Source: Candidatus Melainabacteria bacterium
GTDB taxonomy: Bacteria > Cyanobacteriota > Vampirovibrionia > Obscuribacterales > Obscuribacteraceae
NCBI GenBank assembly: GCA_016716405.1
Contig: JADJWK010000002.1
Location: forward strand, 744,001-808,000
Length of the DNA stretch: 64,000 bases
Direction: 5' to 3'
This document shows positions 59,812-64,000 of the stretch, one piece after another (within the stretch, counting starts at the first letter, position 1; the number at the start of each line of letters is the position of its first letter). A program made the position numbers and the translations under genes. The notes beneath the pieces are model-generated. The model ran no database searches. It saw only the letters and a list, made by a program, of their open reading frames with translations, and was not told the DNA's origin.

Positions 59812-60451
59812 GACTCACCTCGCTTGCTCTCTCTCCGTATTTGCCGAGCACTTGTCTCAGGCGCTCGATCTTGATCGGGCACTTGATCCCAGCCTCGCTT
59901 TCCACTCCCGACGAGATATCGATTGCATACGGGGAGACTCGATTCAGGATGACCGGGAGATTGTCCGGGGTGATACCGCCGGCGATAAAGCATGGTCTCT
60001 GCGTCCCGAGATTCTCCAGGGCGCCTGCCAGGGCATCCAGGTCAGGCTCCCCGCTTGATGCGGACGATCCTCCCCGGGGGCGATCGAGAAGGGCATAGGA
60101 GGCAGCCTCCATTTCCCGGGGCTCGCCGCTTCCTGGTCCGTAGAAAGTGGTCTTGATCACCGGTACCGGGAGCCTGGCGATGAGCTTCCGGTCTTCTTCC
60201 CCGTGGAGCTGGATCAAGTCGAGACCGACTGTTCGCACGACCCTTCCAATAAATGCCGGGTCCTGATCCATGAAGACTCCGACCAGGGCTACCCGGTCTC
60301 GCACCGCATCGGCTATCGCTCGTGCCTTTGCGGGCTCCAGGCAGCGTCGGGAGACCGGGGTGAATATGAGACCGACATAGTCGGCACAGTGCTCGGCCGC
60401 CAGCACGGCATCTTCGAGCCTGGTGATGCCGCAGATCTTAAGCCGGGGCAT
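59801..60451 (-). CDS. trpF: Phosphoribosylanthranilate isomerase
   Basis: This encodes 216 residues. The catalytic Cys is in KICGIT (Cys7) and the general acid Asp in ALLDRPRGG. Later motifs AGGITPDNL and AIDISSGVESEAGIKC match the family, though the usual G-x-K-D is GIKC here and the GGTG loop is replaced by GGSSASSG. It converts PRA to CdRP. Its start overlaps trpC by 14 bases. Confidence 0.92.
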   Translation of the reverse strand: MPRLKICGITRLEDAVLAAEHCADYVGLIFTPVSRRCLEPAKARAIADAVRDRVALVGVFMDQDPAFIGRVVRTVGLDLIQLHGEEDRKLIARLPVPVIKTTFYGPGSGEPREMEAASYALLDRPRGGSSASSGEPDLDALAGALENLGTQRPCFIAGGITPDNLPVILNRVSPYAIDISSGVESEAGIKCPIKIERLRQVLGKYGERASEVSHDS

Positions 60452-61220
60452 GGCCGTTTCTCCTTTCTGGGTCCTTGAGCTCAGCCAGCAGAGCGCCTGG
60501 ATCGGCGGCGCGCATCAGGGCGCTGCCGATCAGAAAGTGCCGCGCCACTCCCCGGAGCTCCTCGATATGCTCCGGCAATTCGATACCGCTTGCCGAAATC
60601 CCGATCTGTCCCGGTTCCAGCCGAGGGGCTAGGGTGAGGGTGGTGCGGCGGTCCACCACCATGGTCTCGAGGTTGCGATTGTTGATAAGAATGAGCTCCG
60701 CACCGGCAGCGGTGGCCAGGCCAAGCTCTCTCTCATCGTTGACCTCCACCAGTGGCTCGAGCCCCCGCGCCTGACACTCGCCGATCAGATCGAGAAGGAG
60801 ATCCCGGCTCAGGATCTTGACGATGAGCAGCACGGCGCTGGCCCCGAATCTCTGAGCAAGGGCGATTTGTTTGCGGTCCATGACGAAGTCCTTGAGCAAT
60901 ACCGGCCTCTCTGTGAGAGCGGCGACCCGACCGAGCAGCTCGAGACTGCCGCCGAAGTATTTCCTGTCTGTGAGCACCGAGATGCCGCAGGCATGCTCGT
61001 TGTATCCCGAAAGACGCTCCTCGATTTCCAGGACTTCCGGAAAGCTGCCGGTGGAAGGGGAAGCCGGCTTGATCTCGGCGATTATCCCGATCCCGCCTTC
61101 TCTCAGGAGGGCTTCTTTCAAGCTCGCTCTCTGAACGTCTTTCCTGTCCGGAAAGCTATGGGCTCGGGGCAGGAGCTCGATCTCGGCTCTCTTGTTCGCG
61201 ATGATCTGCTCAAGCAGCAT
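60438..61220 (-). CDS. trpC: Indole-3-glycerol phosphate synthase
   Basis: This encodes 260 residues from ATG 61220, with AAGAGGAG upstream; an ATG at 61262 is in frame but lies inside trpD. Motifs include AEIKPASPSTG, VLTDRKYFGGS, LLKDFVMDRKQI, EVNDERELG and INNRNLETM, the barrel that closes CdRP to indole glycerol phosphate. The start overlaps the trpD stop by 11 bases. Confidence 0.95.
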   Translation of the reverse strand: MLLEQIIANKRAEIELLPRAHSFPDRKDVQRASLKEALLREGGIGIIAEIKPASPSTGSFPEVLEIEERLSGYNEHACGISVLTDRKYFGGSLELLGRVAALTERPVLLKDFVMDRKQIALAQRFGASAVLLIVKILSRDLLLDLIGECQARGLEPLVEVNDERELGLATAAGAELILINNRNLETMVVDRRTTLTLAPRLEPGQIGISASGIELPEHIEELRGVARHFLIGSALMRAADPGALLAELKDPERRNGHAPA

Positions 61221-62079
61221 GATAAGCTCCTCTTGTCTCCTGGAGCCGGGCCAGGGCGGCACCGCTTTCGATGCAATTCCTGGCGAGCTCGATGCCCTCG
61301 TCGATGGTCCGGACTCTCAGGGCGGTGAACAGCGCCGCTCCGCTATTGAAAATCAGATCGCTTACCACCGCCGATCCCCGGTGCCGTCCTCTCAGAATCG
61401 CCTCGAGGAGTTCGGCGTTGTCTCCCGGCAGATACGAGCAGGGCGCGAACGAGGATGTGATCGCAAGATTCTCATAGTCTCTTGCGTGGATCTCGATGGG
61501 GCGCTGCCCGATTAGATGGAATGTGTTGCCGGACCCGGTGGTCAGCTCGTCGAGACCGGTATGGGAGTGGACCAGTACGGCTCTTTCGAGGCTCCGGTCT
61601 TTTTCGAGATGGGCGGCTATGACCGGCAGCATGTGTCTGTCGCTGACACCCATAAGGCGTCTTTGCGGTCGAGCCGGATTGAGCAGCGGACCGATGAAAT
61701 TGAGAACCGTCGATCTTCCCAGGTTTCTTCTAAGAGCTGCCAGCTTCTTGAGCTCGGGGTAGAAATAGGGAGCATTGAGAAAGATCAGGCCGGTTTGCTC
61801 CAGGACTCTCTTCAGCTGTTTTTCGTCGAGCTCCCGGCCGAGCCCCAGGGCTTCCAGGAAATCCATGCTGCCGCTCCGGGAAGTGGCTTTGCGGTTGCCG
61901 AATTTGACTACCTTCACTCCGGCAGCTGCGACAATGAAGGCTGCGGCAGTGGAGATGTTGAACTTGGCGATGCCGCTGCCACCGGTGCCACAGATATCCA
62001 GGGCGTCCCTGCCGAACTCTCGGACAGCCTCGATGCGGCGCTGCTCTCCGCTTGATCTCAGTCTTTCTAGTGCGAGCAT
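61210..62079 (-). CDS. trpD: Anthranilate phosphoribosyltransferase, short N-terminus
   Basis: This encodes 289 residues from ATG 62079; the usual length is about 330-350. Catalytic parts are present: DICGTGGSGIAKFNIST, KFGNRKATSRSGSMDFLEAL, and GLDELTTGSGN. Only about 30 residues precede the DICGTGG motif, so roughly 40 residues of the N-terminal helical domain, which helps dimerise and bind anthranilate, are missing. The start overlaps trpG by 13 bases and no missing domain lies in another frame, because trpG fills that DNA. Confidence 0.9.
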   Translation of the reverse strand: MLALERLRSSGEQRRIEAVREFGRDALDICGTGGSGIAKFNISTAAAFIVAAAGVKVVKFGNRKATSRSGSMDFLEALGLGRELDEKQLKRVLEQTGLIFLNAPYFYPELKKLAALRRNLGRSTVLNFIGPLLNPARPQRRLMGVSDRHMLPVIAAHLEKDRSLERAVLVHSHTGLDELTTGSGNTFHLIGQRPIEIHARDYENLAITSSFAPCSYLPGDNAELLEAILRGRHRGSAVVSDLIFNSGAALFTALRVRTIDEGIELARNCIESGAALARLQETRGAYHAA

Positions 62080-62663
62080 AATTGAGTGAAGTTCCTCATG
62101 ATGTAGGCGCCGCCGGGGGTTCCGATAGACTCGGGGTGGAATTGCAGTCCGAAAAGGGGGCTCTCTCTGTGCTCTATGGCCATGACCGTGCCGGCCCCTG
62201 CTTCTCTGGCGATTATTCGCAGGCATGCGGGCAGGTCTTCCTCGCTCACCACCAGGGAGTGATAGCGCATGGCCTCGAAGCTTTCGGGGATGTCCCGGAA
62301 AAGCAGGGAGTCCCGGCTGTGGTCCAGGCGGCTCGATTTGCCGTGGACTATTGTGCCTGCTTTCACCACCGAGCCGCCAAGGTAGTGCGCGATCCCCTGA
62401 TGTCCCAGGCAGATCCCGAGGATCGGGCAATCGAGCTCCCGGTGTCTCTCGATGATCTCGCGGTTGATCCCGAAATCCCGAGGATTGGCGGGGTGCCCGG
62501 GACCGGGCGAGATTATGATTCCGTGGGGTCTTTTCGCCCTTATCTGGTCGAAAGCAATCTGATCGTTTTTGAAGGTGACCACTGGCAGGCGGGTCAGGGC
62601 GCGCACTTGCTGGACCAGATTGAATGTGAATGAGTCATAATTGTCTATGATCAGAATCGGCAT
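62067..62663 (-). CDS. trpG: Anthranilate synthase glutaminase component
   Basis: This encodes 198 residues. The class I amidotransferase triad is visible: Cys in ILGICLGHQGIAHY, and His-Glu in LQFHPESIGTPGG. N-terminus MPILIIDNYDSFTFN is typical. It supplies ammonia to TrpE; the same subunit may serve folate synthesis. The start overlaps trpE by 13 bases. Confidence 0.95.
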   Translation of the reverse strand: MPILIIDNYDSFTFNLVQQVRALTRLPVVTFKNDQIAFDQIRAKRPHGIIISPGPGHPANPRDFGINREIIERHRELDCPILGICLGHQGIAHYLGGSVVKAGTIVHGKSSRLDHSRDSLLFRDIPESFEAMRYHSLVVSEEDLPACLRIIAREAGAGTVMAIEHRESPLFGLQFHPESIGTPGGAYIMRNFTQLCSH

Positions 62664-63934
62664 GATGCTCTCCTCAGAGGTTCGATGATTGCCCGGGCCT
62701 TGTTCAGAGTCTCGGCGTATTCGTGCTCGGCGATCGAGTCGTGCACTATCCCGGCTCCGGCATTTATATGGGCGCGATTGTCTTTGATAAGGGCCGAGCG
62801 AATGGCGATGGCGAAGTCGGCGTCTCCGCCGAGCTCGAAAAATCCGACTCCGCCTGAATAGATGCCTCTCTGCTCGCTTTCGAGAAGGGCGAGGATTTCC
62901 ATGGCACGCTTCTTGGGCGCACCGGAAACGGTGCCTCTCGGGAAGCAGGATTTGATCGCATCATGGGCGGTTACATGCTCTTCCAGCTCTCCTTCGATAC
63001 TGGTGGCCAGGTGCATGACATTGGGCAGTCTCATGACCCGGGCCAGCTCCCCGACTTGCACCGAGCCGGCTACGCTCACGGCACCGACATCATTGCGCCC
63101 CAGATCCACCAGCATCATATGCTCGGCGCGCTCTTTGGGGCAGCTCAAGAGATTCCTTTCCCGCCGCCTGTCCTCGTCCTCGCAGCGTCCCCGGGGTCTG
63201 GTGCCGGCCAGGGCTTTCAGGGCCAGTCGCCCTCCTCGCACAGTCGCCAGGGTCTCCGGGGAGGCGCCCAGATACTCGAAGCCTGGCATACGAAGGTAAT
63301 AGTTGTAAGCCGCTCCCGATTCCCGGCGCAGCAGCCTGTAGGCGGCAAGGGCACTGGTCTGGAAAGGCATGGTGAAGCGCTGGCTCAAGACGATCTGGAA
63401 AGCCTCGCCGCTTTCGATGAGGGCTTTCGCTTCCTGCACCCGGCGCAGGAACTCGGCTTTCTCCATGACCGGAGTGGGCGCCGGGGCCGAGCGGAGATCT
63501 CCTGAGAGGCTCTCCGGAGCAGGCACCTGCGTCTCGAGAGCTTTCCTTATCTCTTGCTCGAGGGCTTGATCGCCGGCAACAAGGGTCAGTTCGCCGCTTT
63601 TCCTGTCCACCCGGATTGCTTGCGATACGGCGAAGAATGCTGCATCGGGAAGAGAAAGTGGATTCTCTTTCTGCTTGATTATGCCGGCGGTGCCGGCTGT
63701 CAGTCCGTATCCCAGAAAGCCGGCGAGGAGCTCTGTTTCGTTTCTTTGTTGATATTCCCTGAGAGAGGCGAAAGGGCAGTCTCCGTTTGCGCCTTCTATA
63801 GATTCGAAAGCGATGATTTCGCTGGCTCGAAGAACCAGCAGGGAGTAGCTCTCTTCTCTCTCGAATACCATAATCGGCTCGAAGTGGGATAGGATGCGGT
63901 CGATGCATTCGTCCAGTTTGTTCTTGATGTTCAT
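62651..63934 (-). CDS. trpE: Anthranilate synthase component I
   Basis: This encodes 427 residues, shorter than the usual 450-520 TrpE. The chorismate-binding domain is complete: GEAFQIVLSQRF, YYLRMPGFEYLGASPE, LAGTRPRGR, DLGRNDVGAVSV, MHLATSIEGEL, FPRGTVSGAPKKRAMEI and GGVGFFELGGDADFAIAIR. The shortened N-terminal domain is where Trp feedback usually binds. PabB is an alternative name, but the operon context favours TrpE. It is first in the visible operon. Confidence 0.9.
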   Translation of the reverse strand: MNIKNKLDECIDRILSHFEPIMVFEREESYSLLVLRASEIIAFESIEGANGDCPFASLREYQQRNETELLAGFLGYGLTAGTAGIIKQKENPLSLPDAAFFAVSQAIRVDRKSGELTLVAGDQALEQEIRKALETQVPAPESLSGDLRSAPAPTPVMEKAEFLRRVQEAKALIESGEAFQIVLSQRFTMPFQTSALAAYRLLRRESGAAYNYYLRMPGFEYLGASPETLATVRGGRLALKALAGTRPRGRCEDEDRRRERNLLSCPKERAEHMMLVDLGRNDVGAVSVAGSVQVGELARVMRLPNVMHLATSIEGELEEHVTAHDAIKSCFPRGTVSGAPKKRAMEILALLESEQRGIYSGGVGFFELGGDADFAIAIRSALIKDNRAHINAGAGIVHDSIAEHEYAETLNKARAIIEPLRRASCRF

Positions 63935-64000
63935 ATGCTCTGGTATCGGTGGTAGTGCACAGCGAAGCGCCGCTGCCCATGCGCGGTCTGCTTGTCTGGA
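63935..64000 (-). promoter_or_regulatory. Short upstream segment of the trp operon
   Basis: Only 66 bases upstream of trpE remain in the window. No leader peptide, run of Trp codons, anti-TRAP or operator palindrome can be supported in this length. The real promoter may lie beyond the window edge. Confidence 0.3.

Noticed and set aside
63935..64000. trp leader or attenuator
   Set aside because: No Trp-codon run or terminator/antiterminator pair can be seen in 66 bases.
1..64000. tRNA, rRNA or mobile elements
   Set aside because: No cloverleaf with a GTTCRA arm, rRNA signature, transposase or terminal repeat was found.

Overview
This 64-kb chromosomal window is GC-rich, densely coding bacterial DNA with no tRNA, rRNA, insertion sequence, phage gene or CRISPR array that I can see. 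The gene content suggests a large-genome, non-photosynthetic relative of the cyanobacteria, such as the Obscuribacterales/Melainabacteria. The pointers are a cyanobacterial-type DnaK, a short RRM RNA-binding protein, a PPK2 polyphosphate kinase, several zinc-ribbon/TPR Ser/Thr kinases and DUF4388 proteins. This placement is inference from gene content only; another deep-branching group with many eukaryote-like kinases is possible.

Layout. 1-5.9 kb: the 3' part of an APC permease, a SAF-like membrane protein, a DUF6745 protein, a membrane protein with nine LDSIPTPG-type repeats, and a GRG-repeat basic protein built on a 30-bp tandem repeat. 6-10.4 kb: a minus-strand run of patatin, exported proteins, a DUF4239 membrane protein and an aldehyde dehydrogenase. 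10.4-17.2 kb: a YegI-like kinase, a zinc-binding membrane protein, GshB, an M15 peptidase, a delta-9 desaturase and the RRM protein. 17.4-25.9 kb: three Ser/Thr kinases that share a new-looking N-terminal zinc ribbon, plus a DUF4388 protein. 25.9-38.5 kb: exported TPR/TonB-like proteins, a three-haem cytochrome c peroxidase, PPK2, HtpX, TPR-PDZ and coiled-coil proteins, PEBP, DUF1963, an EF-hand protein, a trypsin-like protease and an OmpA-family protein. 38.6-45.6 kb: DnaK with a strong terminator, then an ECF sigma factor followed by a 1453-residue protein that joins a zf-HC2 anti-sigma module to a Roadblock/LC7 domain through a huge Trp/Pro/Gly-rich linker. 45.9-56.9 kb: an acyl-CoA carboxylase beta subunit, MgtE, a primary-type sigma factor, a second DUF4388 protein, TrpRS, an O-antigen ligase-like protein and a MATE exporter. 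56.9-64 kb: a trpEGDCFBA operon in which every junction overlaps, ending in a voltage-gated potassium-type channel fused to the operon by a GTGA overlap.

The main theme is signalling. Zinc-ribbon kinases, DUF4388 proteins, a Roadblock protein, an ECF sigma factor and scaffold-like disordered proteins with repeated short linear motifs lie in one window. The most unusual items are the sigma/anti-sigma/Roadblock pair with two families of triplicated peptide motifs, the LDSIPTPG-repeat protein, the zinc-ribbon kinase family, and a TrpD that lacks most of its N-terminal helical domain.
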